Below, piece after piece: positions 6,904 to 14,517 of a stretch of 16,167 bases of DNA; position 1 is the stretch's first letter; every line of letters starts with the position of its first letter. Both the position numbers and the translations under genes were made by a program. Origin of the DNA: an uncultured Rhodocyclaceae bacterium. Its GTDB lineage: Bacteria > Pseudomonadota > Gammaproteobacteria > Burkholderiales > Rhodocyclaceae. The stretch spans positions 1 to 16,167 of the forward strand of contig CAJBAP010000276.1 of the NCBI GenBank assembly GCA_903950295.1. Reading direction: 5' to 3'. Under the pieces are notes generated by a model. That model was not told where the DNA came from. It made no database searches and saw nothing but the letters and a program-made list of their open reading frames with translations.

Positions 6904-7941
6904 TCATAAGCCCAACGGTCGAAATGCGCGTACGCAGAGGTCTTCAAGAAACAGACGGGCATTCAGCGGATGGTTTGACCATGCCCGTAACTGAAAAACC
7001 TGCTGCTGTGCCTGCATCAGGAGCGGTAATGACAAGCGTTGTGCAATGTTGCTCAATGCCTTGTTTTGTTGTGGAAAATAGCGCGGCTGGGCGGCAACAG
7101 CGCATTGCCCGAGGTCAAACAGCCACTTCTGGACAGTGGTCACCAGTTCCTCCATGCTCAACGCGCCGTCAGCCTTGACCAGGCTTTCCCAACGGTTGGC
7201 CTGCGCCAGTGGTTCCTGGGGCTTGAGTAAATCGGCAACCACGGATTCCAATGCCTTGAGTCGGCCAGATTTGGCTGCCGTAGCGACCTCGAGCGGTGCG
7301 TGCCCGAAAAAAGGCAGCCATTTGGCATTCTCAGTGAGCTTTTGTTCGGCCAACCAGCGTTCCGCCTGGGCGGTTGGGGGGCGGCCAAACATCACTCGGC
7401 GTGAGCGGCTCAAAAGGGTCGGCAAGAGTCTGCGCCAACGGTGAGATATCATTATAAAATAGAAGGATGCAGACGGTTCTTCAAGTATCTTAAGAAGTGC
7501 GTTTGCCGTGATCGAGTTCATTGCCTCGGCCGGATCGATCAAGCAAACGCGTGCGCCGCCACGGTGCCCGCCGAGATGAAAAAACTCTTCGATCTCGCGA
7601 ACCTGCTGGATGCGAATCTGTTTGCTGGCCTTTTTCTTGTCGCTACCACCCTCGCTGGTCGCATCACCCTCCTCCTCACCCTCGGCCGCCGAGTCCGGTT
7701 GCAGGAGGCGAAAGTCTGGATGCTGCCCATTCGCCATCATCAGGCACGATGGGCAAGCGCCGCAGGCTGCTTCATGGGCTTGGCGTGGTTGCTCGCATAG
7801 CAGGCGCACGGCGAGCGCATCGGCCAACTCGCGCTTGCCAACCCCGCTCGGGCCAGCGAACAGCAAGGCGTGCGGCAGGCGGACTTCGGTGCTTGTCAGG
7901 CTCTGCCACGCATCCATATTTAATAACTTAAGTTCAGTCAC
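6904..7941 (-). CDS. holB: DNA polymerase III subunit delta prime
   Basis: The delta' subunit of the clamp loader that opens and loads the beta sliding clamp. In 345 aa, the Walker A-like loop is GPSGVGK (30-36). The zinc knuckle cysteines are C49, C60, C63 and C66 (CGACPSC). The family motif [10 protein letters not shown] is at about 147-156, and the region corresponding to the conserved SRC motif reads SRSRRV (178-183). An acidic then Lys-rich insert (about residues 83-107, [20 protein letters not shown]) sits between the zinc knuckle and the IRIQQVREI strand; this position is variable in the family. The start used is GTG at 7939-7941, overlapping tmk by 8 bp. ATG at 7917 (MDAWQSL) is a possible alternative giving 337 aa. 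The gene sits in the tmk-holB-tatD order seen in many proteobacteria; the pilZ gene often found after holB is absent. Confidence 0.92.
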   Translation of the reverse strand: MTELKLLNMDAWQSLTSTEVRLPHALLFAGPSGVGKRELADALAVRLLCEQPRQAHEAACGACPSCLMMANGQHPDFRLLQPDSAAEGEEEGDATSEGGSDKKKASKQIRIQQVREIEEFFHLGGHRGGARVCLIDPAEAMNSITANALLKILEEPSASFYFIMISHRWRRLLPTLLSRSRRVMFGRPPTAQAERWLAEQKLTENAKWLPFFGHAPLEVATAAKSGRLKALESVVADLLKPQEPLAQANRWESLVKADGALSMEELVTTVQKWLFDLGQCAVAAQPRYFPQQNKALSNIAQRLSLPLLMQAQQQVFQLRAWSNHPLNARLFLEDLCVRAFRPLGL

Positions 7942-8542
7942 TTGTAAGAATTACTTCAAGTTCTTTCTGAATAGATTCCAAGGTCTGGCGAGAGTCAATC
8001 ACCCGTACTCTAGTCGGCATTTGCGCTGCCCGTGCCAGGTAGGCCGCGCGGACGCGCTCATGAAAATCAGTCTGTTCCTGCTCGAAGCGATCGAGTTGGC
8101 GCGCTGCTCCCGCCATGCGCTGGGAGGCGATGTCGATGGGCAAATCGAACAACAAGGTCAGATCGGGCTGAAAATCCCCCTGTACCCAGCGTTCGAGTTG
8201 ACCGAGTTTTTCGACCGACAAACCGCGTCCGCCACCTTGATAGGCAAAGCTGGCATCGGTAAAACGATCGCAAACTACCCAGTCGCCGCGCTCGATAGCC
8301 GGTTTGATCACCAGTTCAAGATGTTCGCGACGGGCGGCGAACATCAGGAGCGCCTCAGTTTCGAGGTGCATCGACTCGTGGAGCAATATTTCGCGTAGCT
8401 TTTCGCCCAATGGTGTGCCGCCGGGCTCGCGCGTCTGCACGACTGTTCGGCCTTGGGTGCGCAGATGTGCAACCAACCAGTTCAGGTGGGTGCTTTTCCC
8501 TGCCCCATCGACACCTTCGAGTGTGATGAATTTGCCTTTCAC
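7934..8542 (-). CDS. tmk: Thymidylate kinase
   Basis: A 202-aa dTMP kinase (dTMP + ATP to dTDP + ADP), of usual length. Motifs run in order: P-loop GVDGAGKST (10-18), [13 protein letters not shown] (38-50) for dTMP binding, the DRF motif with the adjoining segment [17 protein letters not shown] (92-108), and a Leu/Arg-rich LID region ([16 protein letters not shown]). [10 protein letters not shown] is a typical N-terminus. It starts 5 bases after the mltG stop and overlaps holB by 8 bp, so it is part of the mltG-tmk-holB operon. Nothing unusual is seen. Confidence 0.95.
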   Translation of the reverse strand: MKGKFITLEGVDGAGKSTHLNWLVAHLRTQGRTVVQTREPGGTPLGEKLREILLHESMHLETEALLMFAARREHLELVIKPAIERGDWVVCDRFTDASFAYQGGGRGLSVEKLGQLERWVQGDFQPDLTLLFDLPIDIASQRMAGAARQLDRFEQEQTDFHERVRAAYLARAAQMPTRVRVIDSRQTLESIQKELEVILTSD

Positions 8543-8547
8543 CGCCC

Positions 8548-9564
8548 CTACCCTCCGCCGCGCTGGTATTTGTTGACCGCGCGATTATGCTCCTCCAGCG
8601 TTCGCGAAAAGACGCTGGAACCGTCGCCGCGGGCAACAAAATATAAAAACTCGGTGGCCGGCGGATGCAGGGCAGCCTGGATCGAGGCCATGCCGGGCAA
8701 GGCAATCGGTGTGGGCGGCAGACCGCTGCGGGTATAGGTGTTGTACGGGGTATCAGCCAGCAGGTCACGCTTTCTCAGGTTGCCGTCAAACTTGTCACCC
8801 AGGCCGTAGATCACCGTCGGATCGGTCTGCAGCAACATGCCGCGCTTCAGACGATTGACGAATACCGAGGCGACCTTACCCCGATCCGCCGGCGTGCCGG
8901 TTTCTTTCTCGACAATCGAGGCCATGATCAGTGCCTCCTCGATGGAACGGTAAGGCACTGATGTATCGCGACTTTCCCATGCCGATACGATCCGGCGCTG
9001 CATGGCTTGATAGGCGCGTCGGTAGATCACCAGATCGCTCGACTGACGTGCGAACAGGTAGGTATCGGGAAAAAACTGTCCCTCGGGATGGGGTTGGTTC
9101 GCGCCAATGCGTTGCAGGATTTCGCTGTCGCTCATACCGGTGGCGTCATGACGCAAATCGGGATTGGCATCGAGTTTGGCGCGTAGTTCGCGAAAGGTCT
9201 TGCCCTCGACAATGACGATCTCCGTCTGCGTCACGTCCCCGGCAGTGAGCTTTTCCAGCAGTTGCCATGCAGTTATGCCAACACCGACCTCATAACTGCC
9301 GGCCTTGATGCTGCGATCACGTCCGGACAACCGTCCGAGCAAAGCGAACTGCCAAGGCGGAATGCCGACGCCGGCATCGGCCATCGCTTGTGCCGCTCCC
9401 TTGAGTCCGAGGCCGGGGCGGATGTCGAAATCCACAAAATCCTGGCCATTGAGTTTGAGCGGCAAGGCCGCAGATGCGAACCACGCCATCCAGGCGGCAA
9501 AGCCCACGGCCAGCAGGAGGATAAAGCCGAGCAGCAACAGGAGGCGTTTGAATATGCGCTTCAT
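8548..9564 (-). CDS. mltG: Endolytic murein transglycosylase MltG
   Basis: A 338-aa inner-membrane protein that cleaves nascent glycan strands and sets peptidoglycan chain ends. It has a single N-terminal membrane segment (about residues 8-33, basic MKRIFKR before it). A periplasmic LysM-like region follows, then the YceG/MltG catalytic domain. The catalytic Glu is E219 in [10 protein letters not shown]. Downstream signatures are [37 protein letters not shown] and [15 protein letters not shown]. Length and N-terminus fit the family. It is the first gene of the long minus-strand operon (tmk follows after 5 bases) and is divergent from ygfZ across a 52-bp gap that should hold its promoter. Confidence 0.95.
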   Translation of the reverse strand: MKRIFKRLLLLLGFILLLAVGFAAWMAWFASAALPLKLNGQDFVDFDIRPGLGLKGAAQAMADAGVGIPPWQFALLGRLSGRDRSIKAGSYEVGVGITAWQLLEKLTAGDVTQTEIVIVEGKTFRELRAKLDANPDLRHDATGMSDSEILQRIGANQPHPEGQFFPDTYLFARQSSDLVIYRRAYQAMQRRIVSAWESRDTSVPYRSIEEALIMASIVEKETGTPADRGKVASVFVNRLKRGMLLQTDPTVIYGLGDKFDGNLRKRDLLADTPYNTYTRSGLPPTPIALPGMASIQAALHPPATEFLYFVARGDGSSVFSRTLEEHNRAVNKYQRGGG

Positions 9565-9616
9565 GGAAGGCGGTTATGATAGCCGCTCTTGTCGAATTCT
9601 CTTTTGCCGGATCACC
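9565..9616. promoter_or_regulatory. Divergent promoter region between mltG and ygfZ
   Basis: The 52-bp gap between two divergent start codons must contain or lie near both promoters. A -10-like TATGAT (9575-9580) on the plus strand and TATCAT (9581-9576) on the minus strand overlap each other. Neither has a convincing -35 box, and neither gene has a strong Shine-Dalgarno. Exact promoters remain uncertain and could extend into the coding ends. Confidence 0.4.
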
Positions 9617-10510
9617 ATGACCCCGACCACTTTACTTGTACCCCTGACCGACCAGGGTCTGATCCGTGCCAGCGGTGAAGATGCCGCCGGTTTCCTGCAC
9701 AACCTGATGACCAATGACATCAATCACATTCCCGCTGATGGTGCGCTCCATGCCGGGCTATGCACCGCCAAGGGCCGGTTGATCGCCAGTTTCCTGATCT
9801 GGCGCGAGGGTGGCGATTACCTGCTGCAACTGTCGGCCGACATCCTGCCGGCGATCCTCAAGAAACTCTCGATGTACGTGCTGCGCAGCAAGGTCAAACT
9901 GACCGACATTTCCGGCGAACGCGTGCTGATCGGCGTGGTCGGTGGGCAAATCGGTCCCGCTGCGCCAATGACCTCGGCGCCCTTCGAGGGCGGCACGGCC
10001 ATCCGGCTTGATGCCGACCGTTGCGTGCTTGCCGTACCGGCGGACCAGGCCGCCTCCCTCCAGGCTGGGCTAGGCACGCCCGGGCAACTCGCCGACTGGC
10101 ATCGCGCCGAAATTGCTGCCGGCATTCCGCGCATTGTTGCCGCCACGCAGGAAGCCTTCGTGCCGCAGATGGTGAATTACGAAGTCGCTGCTGTCGGCGG
10201 CGTTAGCTTCCAGAAAGGCTGCTACCCCGGTCAGGAAATCGTCGCCCGCACCCAATACCTTGGCAAGATCAAGCGCCGCATGTATCGGGCCAAACTCGAC
10301 ACGCCCTTCCCGCCCGGCACCGATGTGTTTACCCCCGAGGCGGGCGACCAGCATTGTGGCGCCCTGGTGCTGACCGCGCCCTCGCCCGAAGGTGGCCACG
10401 AATGTCTCGTCGTCGTGCAATCGTCCGGCGCAGAAGCGGGGGAAGTGCATGTCGGCAAGCCCGACGGCCCGCGCCTGCAAATGCTCCCCCTGCCTTACGC
10501 CATCGAATAG
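9617..10510 (+). CDS. ygfZ: YgfZ/GcvT-domain folate-binding protein (Fe-S cluster repair)
   Basis: A 297-aa tetrahydrofolate-binding protein, homologous to the T-protein of glycine cleavage, that supports assembly or repair of some Fe-S enzymes. The diagnostic motif K-G-C-Y-P-G-Q-E is at residues 200-207, with the key Cys at C202 (GVSFQKGCYPGQEIVART). The N-terminal region FLHNLMTNDI and the segment GLCTAKGRLIASFLI are typical. The start ATG 9617-9619 (MTPTTLLVPL) gives family length. A longer open reading to 9305 runs antisense through mltG and is rejected. It is divergent from mltG and is followed after one base by the NRDE-family gene, forming a likely operon. It could serve the Fe-S enzyme MoaA encoded nearby, among others (inference). 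Confidence 0.93.
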   Translation: MTPTTLLVPLTDQGLIRASGEDAAGFLHNLMTNDINHIPADGALHAGLCTAKGRLIASFLIWREGGDYLLQLSADILPAILKKLSMYVLRSKVKLTDISGERVLIGVVGGQIGPAAPMTSAPFEGGTAIRLDADRCVLAVPADQAASLQAGLGTPGQLADWHRAEIAAGIPRIVAATQEAFVPQMVNYEVAAVGGVSFQKGCYPGQEIVARTQYLGKIKRRMYRAKLDTPFPPGTDVFTPEAGDQHCGALVLTAPSPEGGHECLVVVQSSGAEAGEVHVGKPDGPRLQMLPLPYAIE

Positions 10511-10511
10511 T

Positions 10512-11285
10512 GTGTGTTTGATTCTCGTCGCCTGGCAGGCGCATCCCGACTACCCCCTGGTGGTTGCTGCGAACCGCGACGAGTTTTACGCACGCCCTAC
10601 CGCCAGCGCCGACTTTTGGCCTGAGTCTCCGCAGGTGCTGGCGGGGCGTGACCTTGAGGCCGGTGGCACTTGGCTGGGCATCACACGCGAAGGCCGCTTC
10701 GCCGCACTGACCAACTACCGCGACCCCGCGAATCAAAAGCCCAAGGCGCCCTCTCGCGGCAAACTGGTGGCTGATTTCCTGGCCGGCGATACCGACATCG
10801 ATACCTATCTGGATACCCTGTCGGCCGCCGACTACAACGGTTTCAATCTCCTGCTCGGCAATTTTGAAAACAAGAACGCTCGCTTGGTCGCCTTCAGCAA
10901 TGTCTCGATGGAACGGCATGAATTGGCGCCGGGCATCTACGGACTGTCGAACCACCTGCTCGATACGCCATGGCCAAAAGTCGGCGCTGGCAAGACGGCG
11001 CTGACCGCCGCCCTAAGCGTGCTGCCCGATGAAACTGCCCTCTTCCACCTTCTGCGTGACGACATCCGCCACCCGGATGAAACGCTGCCCGCCACTGGTG
11101 TTTCTCTCGACTGGGAACGGCTGCTTTCCGCCGCCTTCATTTGCAGCCCCGACTACGGCACACGTTGCTCGACGGTGGTAAAAGTCGGCGCCAGCGGGAC
11201 GGCAACCTTAGACGAGCAGACTTGGTTACCCGGTAATCAAGCCGGCGGACGGCGGCGCTTCCAATTTCCGTTGGAGTGGAAATGA
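10512..11285 (+). CDS. NRDE/TANGO2-family protein
   Basis: A 257-aa cytoplasmic protein of the NRDE family, named for AANRDEFY (NRDE at residues 21-24). It begins MCLILVAWQ with Cys at position 2, the conserved family start. That Cys and the fold recall N-terminal-nucleophile hydrolases, and the eukaryotic homologue is TANGO2, but the biochemical role is unsettled. Conserved segments include GRDLEAGGTWLGITREGRFAA, YGLSNHLLDTPWPK and YGTRCSTVV. The GTG start at 10512-10514 is one base past the ygfZ TAG and has no clear SD, implying coupling to ygfZ. The stop overlaps the next gene's ATG (ATGA). Three copies of the 24-bp dispersed repeat lie inside this gene, encoding PTASADF once and KVGA-type peptides twice, without disturbing the conserved layout. 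Confidence 0.88.
   Translation: MCLILVAWQAHPDYPLVVAANRDEFYARPTASADFWPESPQVLAGRDLEAGGTWLGITREGRFAALTNYRDPANQKPKAPSRGKLVADFLAGDTDIDTYLDTLSAADYNGFNLLLGNFENKNARLVAFSNVSMERHELAPGIYGLSNHLLDTPWPKVGAGKTALTAALSVLPDETALFHLLRDDIRHPDETLPATGVSLDWERLLSAAFICSPDYGTRCSTVVKVGASGTATLDEQTWLPGNQAGGRRRFQFPLEWK
10594..10617 (+). repeat. 24-bp dispersed repeat, copy 2
   Basis: Exact 16-base core GCCAGCGCCGACTTTT (10602-10617), preceded by GCCCTACC. It lies in the NRDE gene just after the NRDE motif, encoding PTASADF in frame. Confidence 0.9.
10976..10999 (-). repeat. 24-bp dispersed repeat, copy 3 (reverse orientation)
   Basis: Minus-strand exact core GCCAGCGCCGACTTTT with upstream extension GCCGTCTT. On the coding strand of the NRDE gene it encodes the peptide KVGAGKTA. 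Confidence 0.9.
11180..11203 (-). repeat. 24-bp dispersed repeat, copy 4 (variant, reverse orientation)
   Basis: Minus-strand copy with two adjacent mismatches in the core (GCTGGCGCC instead of GCCAGCGCC) and extension GCCGTCCC. It encodes KVGASGTA in the NRDE gene. The changes keep the flanks identical, so it is either a diverged copy or one limited by the protein sequence. Confidence 0.8.
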
Positions 11286-11641
11286 AAAATTTGTTGGCAA
11301 TCTGCTTGCTGCTCTGCTCTAGCGTCCATGCGGAAACAGTCGCCTGTCACGTCACCTACGGTGGCGAAACCCGTACGTTGGAAGCGCAGCCGGTCAGCGA
11401 TCCCTATGCCGTATCCACAGTACAAGTCGGCTCCTACTTCTTGTTCAAGCTGGTATTCGAGCAACGCACCGCCATCAAGACCTACGTCTTTGCCGACCGT
11501 GACGCCGGCCCGATGCCCTTGCACCAGGCGATTTTCACCTGGCCACCGATCAACAGCGGCCCACATGGATTCACCGGACTGCACTTCGTATATGAACCTG
11601 TCCGTGACGGGGAACTGGAATACTGGTGCGAACTCAAGTGA
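11282..11641 (+). CDS. Hypothetical small secreted protein
   Basis: A 119-aa protein I do not recognise. It has a clear Sec signal peptide (MKNLLAICLLLCSSVHA, cleavage before ETVACH), leaving a mature domain of about 102 residues rich in beta-type sequence. Two Cys remain in the mature part, near the start (VACH) and at the end (YWCELK), and could form a disulfide in the periplasm. The ATG at 11282 overlaps the NRDE stop as ATGA and has a good SD (TTGGAG). Its own stop overlaps the next gene's GTG as GTGA, so it is embedded in a translationally coupled run with the NRDE and CapA genes. A partner role with the secreted CapA-family protein is plausible but only inferred. Confidence 0.75.
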   Translation: MKNLLAICLLLCSSVHAETVACHVTYGGETRTLEAQPVSDPYAVSTVQVGSYFLFKLVFEQRTAIKTYVFADRDAGPMPLHQAIFTWPPINSGPHGFTGLHFVYEPVRDGELEYWCELK

Positions 11642-12555
11642 AATTCGCGCTCACCTGCATGTTCGGCCTGTGGCTACTCGCGCTGGCCCCGGCGCACGCC
11701 GAACCGGTGCGGCTGATCTTCGTCGGCGACATCATGCTCGATGATGGCCCCGGTCAGGCCATTGCCGCCGGCCGCGACCCGTTAGGGCCGTTTGCCGCGC
11801 TGCTGGCGGATGCCGACTACCGCATCGGCAACCTCGAGTGTCCCATCGCTACGGTCGGCAAGCCAATGGACAGCAAGATCTACAATTTTCGCGCCGATCC
11901 GCGCGTGCTTGCCGTGCTCAAGGGTCGCTTCGATGCCCTGGCCGTTTCCAATAACCATTCGGGTGATTACGGCCAGGCGGCCTTCCTTGAAACGCTTGAC
12001 CACCTCAAAAGCATCGGCATCACCAGTTTTGGCGGCGGCAGAAATCTGACCGAAGCCCATGCGCCACTCTGGATTGAAAAGCATGGCCTGCGTATCGCTG
12101 TCTTGGGTTACAACGAATTCAAGCCGCGCAGCTTCGAGGCCGGTCCCAACTGGCCGGGTATCGCCTGGAGTGAAGACAGTCACGTGCTCGCCGATATCCG
12201 TGCGGCACGTACCGCCGGCGCCGATGTGGTGATTCCCTACATGCACTGGGGCTGGGAACGCGAACCTGAGCCGACCGAACGGCAGCGCCGCCTGGCTCGC
12301 CTGATGATCGATGCCGGTGCCGATGCCATCGTCGGCGGCCATCCGCACGTCACGCAGGGAACCGAGATCTACCGTGGCAAACCGATCATCTACAGCCTGG
12401 GCAATTTCGTCTTCGACGGCTTCGAACTGCCGGCAGCAAAGATTGGCTGGCTATTGCAGATGACCATCGATCGCGGCGGGGTCACGGCCTGGCAGACGGT
12501 CGACGCCCTCATTGACGCAGAAGGCACCCCGACCCCATGGCTGCCCCGACCGTAA
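11638..12555 (+). CDS. CapA-family metallophosphatase-like secreted protein
   Basis: A 305-aa protein with a signal peptide (KFALTCMFGLWLLALAPAHA, cleavage before EPVRL), so it is periplasmic or surface. The mature part shows the CapA/PGA_cap pattern related to calcineurin-like phosphoesterases: IFVGDIMLDDG, GNLECPIA, ALAVSNNHSGDYG, VIPYMHWGWE, GGHPHVTQG and IIYSLGNFVFD. The Asp, Asn/His and His residues in these motifs are the expected metal ligands. CapA proteins act in poly-gamma-glutamate or capsule processing, but homologues occur widely without capsule genes and none is seen here, so the substrate is unknown. The start chosen is GTG 11638-11640, overlapping the previous stop (GTGA); GTG at 11626 would add four residues. 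It converges on the 75-aa gene with 6 bp between stops. Confidence 0.87.
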   Translation: MKFALTCMFGLWLLALAPAHAEPVRLIFVGDIMLDDGPGQAIAAGRDPLGPFAALLADADYRIGNLECPIATVGKPMDSKIYNFRADPRVLAVLKGRFDALAVSNNHSGDYGQAAFLETLDHLKSIGITSFGGGRNLTEAHAPLWIEKHGLRIAVLGYNEFKPRSFEAGPNWPGIAWSEDSHVLADIRAARTAGADVVIPYMHWGWEREPEPTERQRRLARLMIDAGADAIVGGHPHVTQGTEIYRGKPIIYSLGNFVFDGFELPAAKIGWLLQMTIDRGGVTAWQTVDALIDAEGTPTPWLPRP

Positions 12556-12561
12556 ATCCGG

Positions 12562-12789
12562 CTACGCCCCCTTCTTGATACTGAGGAAGCTCCAGTCGTC
12601 CAGACTCGCCTCTTTCGAGCCCGAGTCGAAATCCTTCAGACTGTGGGAAAAACGCTCAATGAAGGCACTGCAAAAATTGGCGACCATTTCGCCACTGTCC
12701 TTGTTGGGAGTGAAGCCCTTGAGCAGTTCGGGCTGGTTACGGATAACAGACGCTAGAAATTCGCAGGCGGCGAGATGATGTACATCCAT
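12562..12789 (-). CDS. Hypothetical 75-aa protein
   Basis: A small soluble protein (MDVHHLAACEFLASVIRNQP...) that I do not recognise. It is helical in character, with Cys at positions 9 and about 40 (ANFCSAF), no signal peptide, and a C-terminal part WSFLSIKKGA. The start at ATG 12787-12789 is supported by a good SD (AAGGGGAA, 4-9 bases upstream). A longer in-frame reading to 12867 overlaps the L,D-transpeptidase gene and lacks support. It follows that gene by 25 bp on the same strand and probably closes the frnE-tadA operon. Compact conserved-unknown proteins of this size are common in betaproteobacteria, but no function is assigned. Confidence 0.65.
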   Translation of the reverse strand: MDVHHLAACEFLASVIRNQPELLKGFTPNKDSGEMVANFCSAFIERFSHSLKDFDSGSKEASLDDWSFLSIKKGA

Positions 12790-12814
12790 GATTGGTTCCC
12801 CTTGGGGTAGGTGT

Positions 12815-13293
12815 TCAGGTGGCAATATCGACCGGCGTGTAAGGTGGCACGAGGTCGAAGAGTTCAATGATGTCGTTGTTGCGCATGCGCACGCAGCCGA
12901 TCGAGCCCGGTGTGCCCATCGCTACATTGTCCGGGCTGCCGTGGATATAAACATACCGCCGCATGGTATCGACGTTGCCGAGCCGGTTGAGTCCCGGTTC
13001 GCAACCCGAAAGCCAGAGTATGCGCGTCAAAATCCAGTCGCGGTTGGGATTGGCGGCTGCAAGCGCCGGCGTCCATATCTCGCCGGTTGGTCGCCGGCGC
13101 ACGAAGACTGTGTTTGCCGTCTCGCCAGCGCCGACTTTTGCGCGAATGAGGTGGCGGCCGCGTGGCGTGCAATAGCTGCCGCTTTGCTCCCCTGCTCCGT
13201 TGGTTGCCGTCGAGACGACATAGCGTTTCAGCAAACGGTCCTGATCACCGAATAGCTCGAGTGTTTGCGCTGGAATGCTGATGGCGATACGCA

Positions 13294-13294
<1 letters not shown>
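12815..13294 (-). CDS. L,D-transpeptidase (YkuD) catalytic-domain protein, no visible signal peptide
   Basis: A 159-aa protein that is almost only the YkuD domain. The active-site motif is HGS at 118-120 and S-I-G-C-V-R-M at 131-137, with catalytic Cys C134 and R136. The start MRIAISIPAQTLELF is the first strand of the domain. L,D-transpeptidases form 3-3 peptidoglycan crosslinks or attach lipoproteins, but here no signal peptide or membrane anchor is visible, so export is unclear. The ATG overlaps the tadA stop by one base (TGATG). A longer reading to 13354 lies inside tadA and is rejected. Residues 52-60 (AKVGAGETA) are encoded by a reverse copy of the 24-bp repeat. The family assignment is firm; the cellular role is not. 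Confidence 0.87.
13116..13139 (+). repeat. 24-bp dispersed repeat, copy 5
   Basis: Exact core GCCAGCGCCGACTTTT (13124-13139) with extension GCCGTCTC. It is antisense to the L,D-transpeptidase gene, where the opposite strand encodes AKVGAGETA. Confidence 0.9.
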
Positions 13295-14419
<1,125 letters not shown>

Positions 14420-14447
14420 GGTGCTGCCTCTCTCTCCGGCATTCTGC

Positions 14448-14457
14448 CATGTACATG
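14448..14457. promoter_or_regulatory. Short palindrome upstream of the FrnE-like gene
   Basis: CATGTACATG is a perfect 10-bp palindrome 28 bases before the FrnE-like start codon, within the only intergenic space available for its promoter. It may be an operator, but 10-bp palindromes also arise by chance, so this is weak. Confidence 0.25.
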
Positions 14458-14465
14458 CAACACTC

Positions 14466-14489
14466 GCCGTCCCGCCAGCGCCGACTTTT
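14466..14489 (+). repeat. 24-bp dispersed repeat, copy 6 (intergenic)
   Basis: Exact core GCCAGCGCCGACTTTT (14474-14489) with extension GCCGTCCC. This is the only intergenic copy, and its first ten core bases are repeated in inverted orientation at 14492-14501. Confidence 0.9.
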
Positions 14490-14501
14490 CACGGCGCTGG
14501 C
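14474..14501 (-). terminator. Perfect hairpin built from the dispersed repeat, downstream of ppdK
   Basis: GCCAGCGCCG (14474-14483) and CGGCGCTGGC (14492-14501) form a perfect 10-bp GC-rich stem with an 8-base loop. The stem lies 16 bases after the ppdK stop on the minus strand. Position fits a terminator, but no U-run follows in either direction. It could instead be a Rho-assisted or mRNA-protecting stem, or simply a paired repeat. Confidence 0.45.
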
Positions 14502-14517
14502 GTTCGGGATGTAACAA

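Noticed and set aside
9305..9616. Upstream in-frame extension of ygfZ (104 codons)
   Set aside because: It is antisense to the conserved mltG 5' half, has no family resemblance, and the ATG at 9617 gives the normal YgfZ N-terminus.
12210..12230. GTACCGCCGGCGCCGATG in the CapA gene resembling the motif
   Set aside because: It lacks the GACTTTT end and encodes an ordinary AGADVV segment of the protein; coincidence is likely.
14474..14501. Calling the repeat hairpin a confident Rho-independent terminator
   Set aside because: No U-run follows the stem on either strand, so it was kept only as a low-confidence terminator.
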